NCBI RefSeq assembly: GCF_000264905.1 | Contig: NW_006763135.1 | Span: 1,715,179 to 1,779,178, forward strand | Source of the DNA: Stereum hirsutum FP-91666 SS1 | Lineage: Eukaryota; Basidiomycota; Agaricomycetes; Russulales; Stereaceae | Direction of reading: 5' to 3' | Length of the DNA: 64,000 nt | Shown: in pieces, positions 11,562 through 22,663 of the stretch | Layout of the letters: each line of letters begins with the position of its first letter | Position numbering within the stretch: the first letter of the stretch is position 1 | Translations under genes and position numbers: made by a program | The notes under the pieces: generated by a model | What the model was told of the DNA's origin: nothing | Seen by the model: only the letters and a program-made list of their open reading frames with translations | The model's database searches: none

Positions 11562-12012
11562 AGCTACAGATACGAGCTTGAGCTTGGAGGCCTTTAGGAA
11601 GAAGAAGCAGACGCGAAGACAGGTGCAAAGCCCAAACGCGCTTCACTTCGAAAATGCGAAGTGGCACATATGACGGGAAATTCCCATCACGTGCCATGGA
11701 CGCGCCTTTCAAATTGGGCCACAAAGGATTTCCTGTTTTATCCGTGTGGCTGACTTCGTCATTTTGCCCTTCAAAATATTCGGACTCATCTCAAGCGTCA
11801 TCTTGAATATTCTTAATTTTGCAAAACTGTAAGCAGATCCAGCAATAACGAATCCGAATGCGTAAGTGGTACGGAACAGTAGTAAGAATACAGTCAGTCA
11901 CGATGGTCCCAGGGGTGAGTATGCAGTTTCCGATGAACCAGAAAGATGTTAGGTATGATAGCAATAGGTGGGACAACAACAGCAATAAAAAGAAAGCATA
12001 CAGAATAAATCA
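11562..12012. other. intergenic region upstream of RRP7
   Basis: The right side is the 3' flank of the unknown gene on the - strand, and the left side is the RRP7 promoter. No coding frame with support is seen. Confidence 0.4.
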
Positions 12013-12888
12013 TCACCACTTCGCCACATTGAGCACGAGATTTAATTCCTGAGTCGGATCCAACTCCTCTTCGATGTCGTCTTCGTCCTCACTGTCGGAC
12101 TCCAAAAACCTTTCGATGCGTTTCATCTTCTCGATTTCTTCCTTTTCCTCCCTCTCTCGCCGTTCCCTTGTCTTCAAAACCCACGGAAACTCCTCGTCGG
12201 GCCAGTTAGGCACAGGTTCGGCTCGTGTTGCCCCATCCTTTCCGTTATGCCTCCCTCGTCTGCTCCTCTTCCCTGCCGATAACCCAATCATTTCCTGTAC
12301 GTCCGTCGGCGGTTCGCCTCTCCGTTTCTTCGTTCGACGTTTCGAAGGTGACGACAGCTCTTCCTTCAACAACTCGGGTACACCCGTCCCGCTCAAATCC
12401 ACCAACACTCGGCCCCTTCCCTCGAGTTCCACGGGTAGCAGCCTCTTCCTTCTTAATTCTGCCTGCTGTTCATCATCGAGCGGACCGCGCCTAAAAGCTT
12501 CCATTCTGCGTCGTCTTCGTAAGATCCTCTCGTCTGTAACATCTGCATCCGTCGCCACCTCGCTTCCCGAATCGACCGACGGCGTACTTTTCGATAGCCC
12601 GGAGGAAGGTAGACTTCCCCAAGATGTGGCGGAGGAGATCGGGAGTGAGCGGGGGACTTTCTGTGGATTTGTGTCGGTATGTTGTGTTTGTGGGTGTGAT
12701 GGTGGTGCTTGTTGTGATTCTGATGGGGGGTGTGGGTGGGGTTCTGGGGGTACATTTTTTATGGGTGTGCTGCCATAGCCTCCGTATCCACCTGCGAACA
12801 ACCTCTCCTCGAAGCTCTCGTCACTCGTCTCTTGTATCCATTCTAACCTCCGCTTTTTGACCGGCGAGTCAACGATGTTGAAGGTCAT
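12013..12888 (-). CDS. hypothetical charged, probably nuclear protein
   Basis: A single uninterrupted frame of 291 residues begins MTFNIVDSPVKKRRLEW and ends LNLVLNVAKW. I do not recognise the family. A basic cluster (VKKRR, residues 10-14) and further basic runs (KRRTKKRR, KRSRRGR) could act as nuclear localisation signals. A His/Pro/Gln/Thr-rich region occupies about residues 45-75. Residues 115-140 carry an Arg-rich stretch (ILRRRRRMEAFRRG). A strongly charged coiled-coil-like helix (TRERREREEKEEIEKMKRIE) is followed by an acidic stretch (SDSEDEDDIEEELD). Two Trp-containing segments, EPVPNWPDEEFPWVL and LEWIQ, look more constrained than the rest and are the likeliest conserved parts. Continuous coding potential and the flanking promoter-like interval support a real gene. 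Confidence 0.65.
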   Translation of the reverse strand: MTFNIVDSPVKKRRLEWIQETSDESFEERLFAGGYGGYGSTPIKNVPPEPHPHPPSESQQAPPSHPQTQHTDTNPQKVPRSLPISSATSWGSLPSSGLSKSTPSVDSGSEVATDADVTDERILRRRRRMEAFRRGPLDDEQQAELRRKRLLPVELEGRGRVLVDLSGTGVPELLKEELSSPSKRRTKKRRGEPPTDVQEMIGLSAGKRSRRGRHNGKDGATRAEPVPNWPDEEFPWVLKTRERREREEKEEIEKMKRIERFLESDSEDEDDIEEELDPTQELNLVLNVAKW

Positions 12889-13630
12889 CGAGCGACGAGG
12901 TAGATGGGCAGATGATGAGGTTGGAGGGAATGAGGATCCCTACGCGAGACGCGCGCATTCGAGTTCGACTTTCAAACATCACGTGACCGTGTTCTCCGCG
13001 GTTCCGTGTCTGTGGCCCGGCCTTGCCTTTGTGGCGACAAACATCGATATCGGCTGCCTCGCAAAAGTTCTAGGTTCCTGTGGTCAACCATACCGGCGCC
13101 ATATGGCCTTCACAAACGGCTCATCTCTGGATTCTCGGGGCTTGGGAAACAGCTCAGGCGTCAGGCACTCGGGTGCTAATAGATATAATCCGAAGTTGTA
13201 GCCTCCCGCACTCTTCTCTTGGCCTCGAAGTATGTTTCCAAGCGGAAGGTAGGAAACCACACGCTTCACTGCGGCTTGTCTGTTTGTCCAAGCTCCCGCT
13301 GTCGTTCCGTCTCAGCAATACCTGCTGTCTATTCGTTTAGTGTTGTCCGTTCTATATGGGTATTTTAGTGGGAACAAGGCACTCATTGAAACTCGAAGTT
13401 CCAGAGCAGCTGATCCGTCGTCCCCCTGCCACGCCTTTTCTCTTCCGACTCAAACCCGTCCGACATCAGATCTCTGTTGTCTCCCGCGTCCTTCGGTACG
13501 CCCGCGTGGGGATCTCCAAGTCTTGGCGTGCTATATAAACGGCGAGCTGGCATCAGACGGCGTCGGGCCACCGATCACTCCCTTGTAGCTGGCTAGTTGC
13601 TCGTCGACGTCTTGTGCTCACTGGCGAACG
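12889..13630. other. divergent promoter region
   Basis: This interval lies between the 5' ends of the unknown nuclear-type gene (- strand) and the 7-TM gene (+ strand). It contains a TATA box for the latter, listed separately. No coding feature is supported. Confidence 0.4.
13532..13539 (+). promoter_or_regulatory. TATA box of the 7-TM membrane protein gene
   Basis: The string TATATAAA lies about 95 nt upstream of the ATG at 13631, a usual distance for a fungal core promoter. Assignment rests on motif and spacing only. Confidence 0.45.
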
Positions 13631-15186
13631 ATGAACGCCATGCTGCTCGACTCTGGTCTTCCTATGGAGGTGCTTCTCGAGGCAATCCTGTATGGTACGC
13701 ACAATCCGATCTGCAATCTATAATCTGTTCATGACGAGATGCGGATACTGCCAGGTGTCCACCTCGTCTGTTTCGTCACTGCGGTCTACTTTGTACAGTA
13801 TGTTCAGCCTTACCTGACAATAGGTCTTCACTTACATCCTTCTTGTTCGTCAAGATACTTTTCCCTGCGGGGTTACACCACACTCCTTTGCACAATCACC
13901 CTTCCATTCGTTCTCTCGTCTTCACACCTCGTCAACAACATACGGATCTTACGCACCGAAGCGGAACTCGTCGCACATTTCGTGCCTCTAGAGGCCAGTC
14001 AAGTTGTCGCCGAATCCAGTCCTGCCGCTATCGCACAGATCTACTTCTTGGCTTTCAATGTGAGCTCAGATTCTCTTCGCCCGCCCAGGGACTATCTCTG
14101 ATGATGATCACATCCTGACACCTTGACAGACCATATTCACGAGCTCCATCGTACTGTGGCGCGCCTCAACCAGTAAGACTGCAGCCCTGTCCGCCTGTCT
14201 CTCCGCTACTTTATTGTCTTTCACGGCCGGTACGCCAACTAGATTTTTTCCCACTGGAATGCAGCTCACCGAAATTGATCATCACCAGCCACGTCTCTCA
14301 GCCACGCATACGATTGCGCCTACACCGTAGAAGCATTCCATCATCCAGTCCCTCGCTTCTGGTCACATCGATACACCTCGTTATTGGCGATGTCATCCGA
14401 CTATCTGGTCTTGCTGGCGAATGCCGTTGGGACTTGGGCAATTGTGCAACAGGGATGGTGAGCATATCGTTTTTTGTTTGCTGGCGTAAGTCGAGGGAGC
14501 TCCTTGGGCTCACTCTGAGATGCGACTATGTCGTGCCGGTGACACCTTCAGGTCTAGGGCGAGAGAGGATCGGAGAGGTATGCTTTGGTTGATGGCGGAG
14601 TCGGGAGGTGTGTTCACTGTGGCTCTGGTAAGTTCGAAATATGAACAATACTACACCGCCTCCCTTAAACGCTCCGTGCGTCCCTAATTTCTATATTCCT
14701 TCCCCAAGATCGCTTCGTCCATCCTTCGTCAGTACAACCATTACCTCAACACAGACGGCATCATGGTCCAACTGGCGGTATGTATCAGACGTCCTTCACA
14801 TATCCCGAGACTATATCCAACTATCTGTTTCATTCACCTCACGCAGGGCATCTCATCCACCCTCATTCTCGCCACCTCGATCTACAAGCAATCTCCATTC
14901 GACATCCATCCTCATCTCGACCTCCCACGGTACTCAACCGTCACATGCACACACGCCACCCACTGTGTTCAGGTCCCAATCTACCCTTCAGCTTCCACCC
15001 CTGGCTGCATCGCAGCAAAGCAGCACCTCGACTTCGAGCCTGACACGAAGTCTGCACTCGAATGGAGATCGCAGCCCGAAAAATGGCCCGTGCATGAATG
15101 CTAGCAACTTCACTGACAACTCACGGCTCGGACCCGTCAGCAGTCAATCGAGATCGAGCCTCAAAGCTTATCAGTCGTTTAAATGA
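13631..15186 (+). CDS. fungal seven-transmembrane-type membrane protein (unknown function)
   Basis: The start is MNAMLLDSGLPMEVLLEAIL followed by YG, and exon 2 continues VHLVCFVTAVYFV. This N-terminus (acidic start, then an 'EA-ILYG' helix) is typical of a large Agaricomycete family of unnamed seven-helix proteins. Later exons give LLCTITLPFVLSSSHLVNNI, IFTSSIVLWRAST, a long hydrophobic exon with DYLVLLANAVGTWAIVQQGW, and LWLMAESGGVFTVAL, which matches the conserved 'ESG' helix near the sixth membrane span. A final hydrophobic piece (GISSTLILATS) precedes a Ser/Thr-rich tail. I count at least six introns. The 3' end is uncertain: frames ending at 15104 or 15186 are both possible, and 15286 cannot be excluded. 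Function is unknown. Confidence 0.5.
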
Positions 15187-15286
15187 AAAGAACTCAGAAG
15201 ACGGATGTACCTCGGACTCGAGAACTGACTCCACAACGTCAGCGCCGATGGATGACCATTGGCAGGTGTGTGCGTACTGTTTTTGA

Positions 15287-15715
15287 ATACCTGACTATAG
15301 TCTATTTGTGTGGCATACCCTTATTGTCGGCGTAATCTTGGGACTCTGGGGATATTATTGGGACTTTGGTTCGTTTTCTTGTTTTGATTTCGGGAATACG
15401 TATGTAGGAAGTATAGTAATCTTATTCATTCGGTTTCGTGGCCCGGGCTGAAGCTGAATGCATGTTCAGAGCTCCCAAGTGTGGGCGTGTTAGTGTGGTG
15501 TGGTCCGGGACTGAGACGAGGATATGCCACGAGGCGCCACGTTCAAGTACGGTGATGTTGGACGGACGCAAGAAACAGTACAATTGCAAGAAAACAATGA
15601 GGCAGTCGGGAGGCAAGCTATGATACATGCGTGTGTGCTACAATACAAGAATGTGGATATGTTCTGTGATGTTGTCGTTTCAAGAAGCCGAAGAGGCGTG
15701 GTAGAATACAATAGC
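15287..15715. other. intergenic region between convergent genes
   Basis: The 7-TM gene and the dehydrogenase gene converge here. The open frames in both strands are extensions of flanking exons or chance; nothing else is supported. Confidence 0.4.
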
Positions 15716-16956
15716 TCAAGGGTGTTCGAGGAGGTATCCGCCCTCAATGGCGACAGTCTAAAGGTGATAGAAAGGAGCATCAGTTCGTCGTCGATCACAG
15801 TTAATGGTGATGTAGGGAAACCCACCTGGCCATAGGCGTACTGATTGACGGCAAGCATCAACGCAGCCTGCGCCATATCTTCGTCTGAACCGGCACGACC
15901 TGCAGGAACGCCCTTCTCCTTCGCCCATCCTGCCTTGTCGATGTTCGACTTGTTGTACTCATCCGACTCGTCAGCTGTAGTAAGACAAGTGTGATAAGTG
16001 TCACTAATCATTCATTGACTCACCGGGGAAACAAATAAGTACGCACTAGTCATCTCAGACGGGAAGATACCGGGTGCGATGTTGTTGACGCGGACGTTCA
16101 CACCGGGACGACGCAACTCCTGAGCGAGGAGGGTGGAGAGATGGATAGCGGCTCCCTTGGAGACGTTGTACTTGAAATGATGCTGCGATGTGCGAGTGAT
16201 ACCGCTCATGGATGTGATGTTGATGACCGCGGCAGAGTGGCCGGGCTTATAAGCAGCAGACAGGAGAGGGATGAGGGCGACGGTGGTGAAGAAGTGACTG
16301 ACGAGCCAAATACTTAGGTCAGTGCATCGCTCGCAGAGACTTGACAAAAGAAAGACAAAAACATACCCAATAACATTCGTCCTATACACATCCTCCCACT
16401 CCTCAAACTTCTCACTCCAAAGCTCATCCCTCAACTTCCCCGCGCTCTCGTCCCCAATCTCCACACTGCTCGACCCCTGACTAATCCCCGAATTATTCAC
16501 AAGAACGTCCACCCTCTTCTCCTTCCTCCCAATCTCCTCCGCCATCCTCTCCAGACTCTTCTTATCCGTGATATCGCACACGAGTGGTATGATCTTCCCG
16601 GACTTGTGTACGAGGTCCTTCCCGTGCGTTTCTGCGGTTTGTTTCAGCACGTCTTCGCGCCGGCCGAGGATGTAGACGCGTGCGCCGTTGTTGGCGAAGG
16701 CTTGGGCGATCATGAGGCCGATGCCGGTGCCGCCACCGGAGACGACGGCGACCCAATCCTCGACGTCGAAGAGTTTTTGGATGCTGAATTTCGCGTTGGA
16801 CATCTTGAGTTTCGAAGAGTTTGGTGAAGATGAGAGATTCCTCCTAGTAGGACTAGTAAGGAGTGAAGCAAGTATAGGTCTCGAGTAAACAAGAGTTCTA
16901 CGAGAGTGAGCTGAGAGAGTCAGAAAGGGGCGAACACAAGCTAGACGTGAAGACAT
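15716..16956 (-). CDS. short-chain dehydrogenase/reductase with possible mitochondrial presequence
   Basis: Four exons (16956-16367, 16297-16047, 15974-15826, 15757-15716) give 343 residues. The classical SDR features are present: the cofactor loop VVSGGGTGIGLMIAQ, the NNSG motif (VDVLVNNSGIS), the catalytic Ser in INITSMSG, the catalytic Tyr and Lys in FKYNVSKG, the NNIAPGIFPSEM segment and the terminal TVAIEGGYLLEHP. The substrate is unknown; similar fungal proteins are often annotated as 3-oxoacyl reductase (RhlG-like). The first 50 residues from the chosen ATG are basic and Ser-rich (MSSRLACVRPFLTLSAHSRR), suggesting a mitochondrial presequence. An internal ATG at 16803 (MSNAKFSIQKLF) would give a cytosolic form, and an upstream in-frame ATG at 17058 also exists. 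Confidence 0.85.
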
Positions 16957-18358
16957 TCGAGTTGGGGCGAGTCTGAAGAGGTTTAAGTACTCTGACCACA
17001 GACCATAGAGAGCGATAGAGTCGTCTGGATCGTTTTTAATGAAGCATACCGACGTCATTACGGGCAGAAGAGTGCATCATCCATGGGGAGCTGACGGACA
17101 TGATGAGCGTATGAGTCGAGATCGTTGCCTCAAAGGATATCCCAGCCAAGATGCGAGTGGAGAACAAGCAAGTCCATCATTCTGTCATCCGGGCAATCCT
17201 CTGACGTGCCCTCCAGACGCTCGGCGCCACTGTGGCCCACCTCCAACCTAGAAATTGACAGCTCGGAGCTCAAACGAGCATGGCACTTCCACAGAACAAA
17301 ATGACAACGTGATTGCAATTCATACTAATGATTAAACACAAAAAGAGAGGGAGGAAAACACACACACAGAATCTCTCGAAAACGAGGTACAACGACGACG
17401 ACAAGGCAAAACGCCACGATAGCGAACAAAGTAAAGAGTTCGAAGGGGGAAAAAGCGGACGGGCAACGCAGAGTCTTTCTGCTACTTACGTGCCTAGCAA
17501 CTGTGTACTTGTACTAATACTAAACTGAGCTGAGCTGAGCTGAACAGAACTGTCAATGATAAAACGAAGACAAAAGCGGTAAACCGACGACAAAGGTGAT
17601 ATTTCGGACTTGACTCTGAGTTTCTGGATGAGGACGAGTTATAGGCTGAGTTGAGCGAAGGAGAGAAAAAGAGAGAGAAGAGAGACATGGAGTAGCGGGG
17701 ATCGCGAGAACTGACAGACTAAAACTTGAACATTTGGGAAACCATAGAGCGAGCGAGACACAAAAAAAGTGGAATATCGAGAGAAAACAGAACTTTGGAA
17801 ACTGGGTAAGAGACATAGGAGGGACAGCAGACGACCAACGAGACTGGAATGTAGTAACTTGAACTAGAACTGGTACGGAGAGGAGAAAAGACAAAGTGAT
17901 AATTGGATAGGAGGAGAACGTCGAAGATTCGATGAAGTTGCAGCACGAGCGTCATGATGGAGGTTTAAACATGGGTACAACAAACGATAGTAAACATGCG
18001 GGGGAAGAACAATCCCACAGTACTGCGCCACCGCCCGAGAAAGACGGGGACGAGCAAAGCGGTCGTCAATCAACCCCGATGCCAAAACAACGAACAGACT
18101 GATGCATGCGACAAGCGAAGCGGGAAATGGGAAACGCGGAGGAGAAACATAGACTGCTGCCAAACAGGAATAGCCAAACAAACAAAGTGACAGAAGGGAC
18201 GGGAGGAAGAGGGAGCCGGCGGACGTTACTATGATAGTTTATTCCAAAGCAAACAAAACTTCAAAGCGAGGTCAATGAGACAGTGAAAGAAAGCTTCAAC
18301 GCAGAAAAGAAAATACTCGTGTTATTTGTGTTATGTCTAGTCGTAATCATGACCAGGT
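16957..18358. other. 1.4 kb intergenic region
   Basis: This interval holds the promoter of the dehydrogenase and the 3' flank of the RRM gene, both on the - strand. It is A-rich on the + strand and has only short, unsupported frames. It contains a small pentanucleotide repeat, listed separately. Confidence 0.4.
17524..17543. repeat. pentanucleotide microsatellite (CTGAG)n
   Basis: About four tandem copies of the unit CTGAG, with the last degrading to CTGAA. It lies in non-coding sequence and is probably a simple replication-slippage repeat. Confidence 0.7.
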
Positions 18359-21300
18359 TCAGGCTCCCCCGTGGACCTGTCCGTTCTCACCAGCGTGCCT
18401 CCAGGACGCGTGCTCGTTCAAGTCCAGGCTCGCGAGAGTCCCGTTGAGGTCGTGAATAGCATCGTGCTCGAAGTATTCTCCGCCGCGCGAGTCGCGGACG
18501 GGAGGCGAAGTCTGCCTCGGGATGGTCGATGACGGCGGGCGAGAGATGACGCCACTGCCGGTCGTCCTAGTAGACCCGTAGGTAGGGCCACTCTGCTCGA
18601 GGAACGACCCGAAACGCTGCGAAGCAGACGTGTTGGCAGGCCTGCCAGTGCCCGTGGGCGAAGTCTTCCTTTCGGCTCCCACACCGTTTTTATTCATCCC
18701 GTTGACATCTTGAGGTCCGAAGCCAGGGGCGTAGCTCCTCGAAGGATGAGGGAGCATCTCAGACTTCAGAGGCTGAGAGTCAGCGCGGGCCCTGGTCTCC
18801 TGGAAGCTGTTCGGGTCGGGGGAGAAAGGGGAGAATGACGACGGCAAGCTTGGTATACTGGAGCGGTGGTCGTGAAGGCTGCGGGGTTCGACCGACGCAG
18901 GCTGGCCGTTCTGAGCTAGGTAGGTGCTGGGAATGAAGCCTTCGTACGGGGCGGGTTCCGTCCTGTCAATACTTCCGCGGTGGACCATCAGAAGGTCTTG
19001 AAGCTCACTCTCGCTCAACGCCCTGATCTCGTTGGAGTCGTTGCCACCGTTCATGCCATCGTTCACACCACCGGCCTCACCGCCAGCGGGGCTGAGGAAA
19101 CTCGTCAGGCCAAACTTCTGGAGGATTTGAAGAGCTTGTTCGGCGGTGATGGTCTGGCCAGACGAGGGAGGAGCTTGACTTTGAAGGTGAGCCTGGAGGG
19201 CGGCAGTCTGGGCGGCTTGCGCGGCCGCCTGTGCAGCCTTATCTGTGAGAGTACGTAGAGTAAATATCGGCGAAGGATAACGAGGTCGATATATGCACGT
19301 ACATTGACTTCTACCCCAGCTCAATCTGATCCTACTCCCACCGATAGGGAAGCCTTGCATCTTCTCGATGGCTCGCTCAGCGTCAGCCTTGCGAACGAAC
19401 TGCACGAAACCGCAGTGCTTGCCGACAGGGACCTTGACCTAATCAGTTCAGAATAAAGAAGGTCAGTCAACGACACTCGGGGACGTCACATATATACTCA
19501 CGTAATGAATCTCTCCAAAGGGAGCGAAGAACGTCCTCAAAGTCTCCTCCGAGATGAGAGGAGACAAACCGCCGACGAAGACCGTAGTGTTGTACGGATC
19601 CGTAGAAGTGAGCTGCTCGCCATTCGGCCCAATAAGGTTCCCCAAGATCGCACGCGCCTGCTGCTGATGCTTCCACGACTCCTCAGTGACATTGAACTTG
19701 GAAGCGTTTGGATCTTGACCCCCAGCGAAAGCAGAGGTGATAGAGGGAGTGGAGCTGGCCACGCTCTTGGTGTTTCCGTTAGCGTACTGAGCGAGCTGCG
19801 AGAGAACGTTCGGCGGGATGTGGGCTAGGTCGTCTGCAGAGTTCGAGACGAGCGTGGTTGCGGATGCACTGGAGGACGGAAGTGACATCGAGGATCCGGA
19901 ACCGTTACCAGAGCCGTGCATCGACCCAGTAGAGTTGGCTGAGGCGGCCTGAGGAGCCGCGACAGGAGAGGACACGCTCTTACTCGTCCCGTTGGCGGGC
20001 ATAGGTATCGCAACGGTGATGGGTTGTCCGTCCATACCAGTCGACAAGCCAGGGATCTGAACTTGGGGAAGGTCGAGCGAGGGGGGAGGCTTGTACTTGG
20101 CAGTGGCGGGGGAGATGCGCACTGTGTGACATGTGAAAAAGGTGGATATATGCTATTAGAATTGAGACTTACTAGGTCGGGACAGACAATAGAGGCCATG
20201 CATCTCGATCAGGGCACGTTGCTGATCAGCCTCATCGGTGAAACTAGTGTAAGAAAATTTCAGGAAAATCAGGAACAATGGAAGTGTGTCACAAAAGGGG
20301 TGTCTACGCACCGAACGAATCCATAACCGCGAGACACGCCAGTGACAGGATCGAGCATGATCTTCGCGCTCTTACAACTCAGGAAGGGCCTGATGAACTT
20401 GGGCTCGCGGTCATTGCGAAGGCCGAGGACTGGGTTGCGGAAGACAGCGACGAGGTCGGAGTTAGACGCCTCGGGAGCCAAGTCGCCAACGAAGATGCTG
20501 TACTCCTTGGGGTACTGCTGCTGCTGAGCCGAGACACCTCCCGGCGGTGACAAAGACGGCGGGATGGGGGTGGATGACGCCCAGTTGAGAAGAAAGGGTT
20601 TCGTCGAGTTGGGCATAGTGATGGGGGTCCCGCTGTTGGTGGTGTTAATCTGATTGAGAACAGACGAGGCTTGGCCCTGGGTGGAGAATGTGAGGAAGCA
20701 ATAGCCTGGATTGTTTGCTTGTTGACCAGTGACGGGGTCGGGAGCGGGATGAGGGACCTTGATGCTGAGGGGATCCCAGTTCATCAGACCACAGACTTGC
20801 TTTGCGTATTCTTCGTCCATCCAAGGTTCAAGTTCGCCCCACCAGAGAGTCGTGCGCGACGCAGAAGAAGCTGAGGTGAGAGGGTTGGCGGGTAGGGGAG
20901 CGTGCGTGAAGGTGGGCTGGTTAGGGGTGGACTGAGAGTGCCTGTTCGAGGAGCTAAAAGAGTCGCGTTCTTTGTAGGAGGGAGAAAAAGGACCGCTGGC
21001 GGCTGAGCCCAAGCCGATGTTCTGGAGAGAGTGAGGAGGGGAAGAGGCGGTGTTGGAGGAGAGATGGAGAGGGAGCTGGTGGTTGAACTGCTGGGAGAGT
21101 GGCGTGGGGGACCCGAGCGCTGTTTGGTGTCTGTTTGTGCTTGGGACGGATGCCCAGCCATCTCCGAGATTGTAATCGCGGTCGTGAATGGCGGCGGAGC
21201 GGGACATATTGGAGTGAGTTGGTGAAAGACTGAGTGCGCCGAGAGACGAGTAATGCGTGCCCGAAGGGAGTGCGCGGTCGGATAGGCCGTATCCGGTTAG

Positions 21301-21399
21301 CGAGCCGGCCTGATTCGGCTCGGTGTCGGCGTAGCCATTGGGGCGAGCCATGTTGAGCCCGGGAGGGTAGTCGTAGTCCTGCATATCGGCGCGCGACAT
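18359..21399 (-). CDS. RNA-binding protein with three RRMs (Nam8/Ngr1/Csx1 family)
   Basis: Five exons (21399-20312, 20243-20173, 20121-19502, 19438-19303, 19242-18359) sum to 2799 nt, or 932 residues, with all phases agreeing. RRM1 starts TTLWWGELEPWMDEEYAKQV, the tryptophan-rich RNP2 typical of this family. RRM2 has SIFVGDLAPEASNSDLVAVF and SRGYGFVRFTDEADQQRAL. RRM3 has TTVFVGGLSPLISEETLRTF and KHCGFVQFVRKADAERAI, followed by SWGRSQYKAAQAAAQAAQ. The N- and C-terminal regions are Ser/Pro/Gln-rich. Yeast Nam8 is a U1 snRNP subunit for weak 5' splice sites, Ngr1 controls mRNA decay, and fission yeast Csx1 stabilises stress mRNAs, so the exact role cannot be chosen from sequence. The gene lies head-to-head with the RasGAP gene, 1.26 kb apart. 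Confidence 0.9.
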
Positions 21400-22663
21400 C
21401 TCGGCGGACGGGCGGGAGTGCTGATGTGAAGTCGTGGATGGGGCGGACGGACGTGACGATCGATGGAGCTGATTATATGCTCGAAGTTCGTAGTAGCTTA
21501 TTCTGTTTTTTTTTCTGATTGTATGCGGTGAATTGAGAGAAATGGGCAGCAGCAGGCAACGATGCAGGCCTGAATCACAAAAAAAAAGAGGAGCGAGTCG
21601 ATAAGAGCGAAAAGCAATGGGCGATGGGGATTGAGCGAGGATAGGGCAGAGCGAAGGAAGCGACAGCGAGGAGAAAGGAAAAATACGAGGGAGATGGTGG
21701 TGGGGGGAAGAGAGGTGGGTGGTGCGGCGATGTCTTGAACTTATAGGAGGCGCAGTGAGGACTGTCGGGGGCGGAGAGGGCCTCGCGTCGTTCGGAGTTG
21801 GGAGAAAGGGCGGAGTCCGTATTGTCGACTAGCACGCCACTCGCTGTCGACGGCTTCTGCTAGGAAAAGGGACAATGCGGAGGCACGAGGCCCAAGTACT
21901 GTATCAGACACAATTGACTCCGTCCACACCGCCCTAAATCTGTCACTCGCAAAATCCGTGCCACCGCAGGCAGGCCCCGTGGCGAACTCTCTCAAGATCA
22001 ACTTGCCCGCTTATCTTTCCTTGTGTCCTTAGCGTCTACATGGACCCACAAGTACAAATCAGCGCTTGCCGCCCCGGTCACGCCTCCTTCTCTCACGCGC
22101 CCTCAAACAGTACAAAGGCTTCCCGGCTCTCGCCCCGGACGTGCCAGTGCGTGTGGAGGGAGTCGCTTGAAAGCTGGCACTCGATATCGAGGCAAGACCA
22201 ACACTAGTCTCCAAATGCAGACCTCACACAAGACAGACTAGACCAACGCTAGTGCGATCGGCTCAAACAGGACGCTTATCGTGCTCATTTTGCGAAGCTT
22301 AAATAATAGGCGATTAAGACGAAAACAAACTCGCCTCTGTCGCCGCCCTGCAAAGTTGCTGAGTCCACTGTCGCTGCTACAGCAACATTGCAGGCCCACC
22401 GCTGACAGTCGTGCATTTGTGGCCATGGTGACATCGCCGCCGTCGGTGGAAGAGCAGATGAAATATAAAGCCGCCTGGACCCTATAGCGCCTGACGTAAG
22501 CCGTAAAGACGCCCCCGTTGAGTGCATTGACTGCCGTGGGACATATCCCTTGCAGCGCCGTCTGCACTTGCTGTCTTTCCCCTCACGTCCTCTTCCTCAC
22601 CCTTCATCTCTAACGTCCACGCCGTCGACCACAGCACCGCCTGTAGTCGGCTACGCATCTCTC
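21400..22663. other. divergent promoter region of the RRM and RasGAP genes
   Basis: The interval is flanked by two 5' ends. An AATATAAAG string at about 22462-22470, near 200 nt before the RasGAP ATG, is a possible core promoter element. Only shadow frames are present. Confidence 0.4.

Noticed and set aside
12074..12778. 234-residue open frame on the + strand
   Set aside because: It is the antisense shadow of the charged single-exon gene on the - strand. Its Ser/Cys-rich composition follows from the Arg/Glu codons opposite, and it has no own start context or motif.
17494..18181. Hydrophobic-looking small frames on the - strand
   Set aside because: They lie in A/G-rich non-coding sequence downstream of the RRM gene, have low complexity and no introns or motifs joining them.
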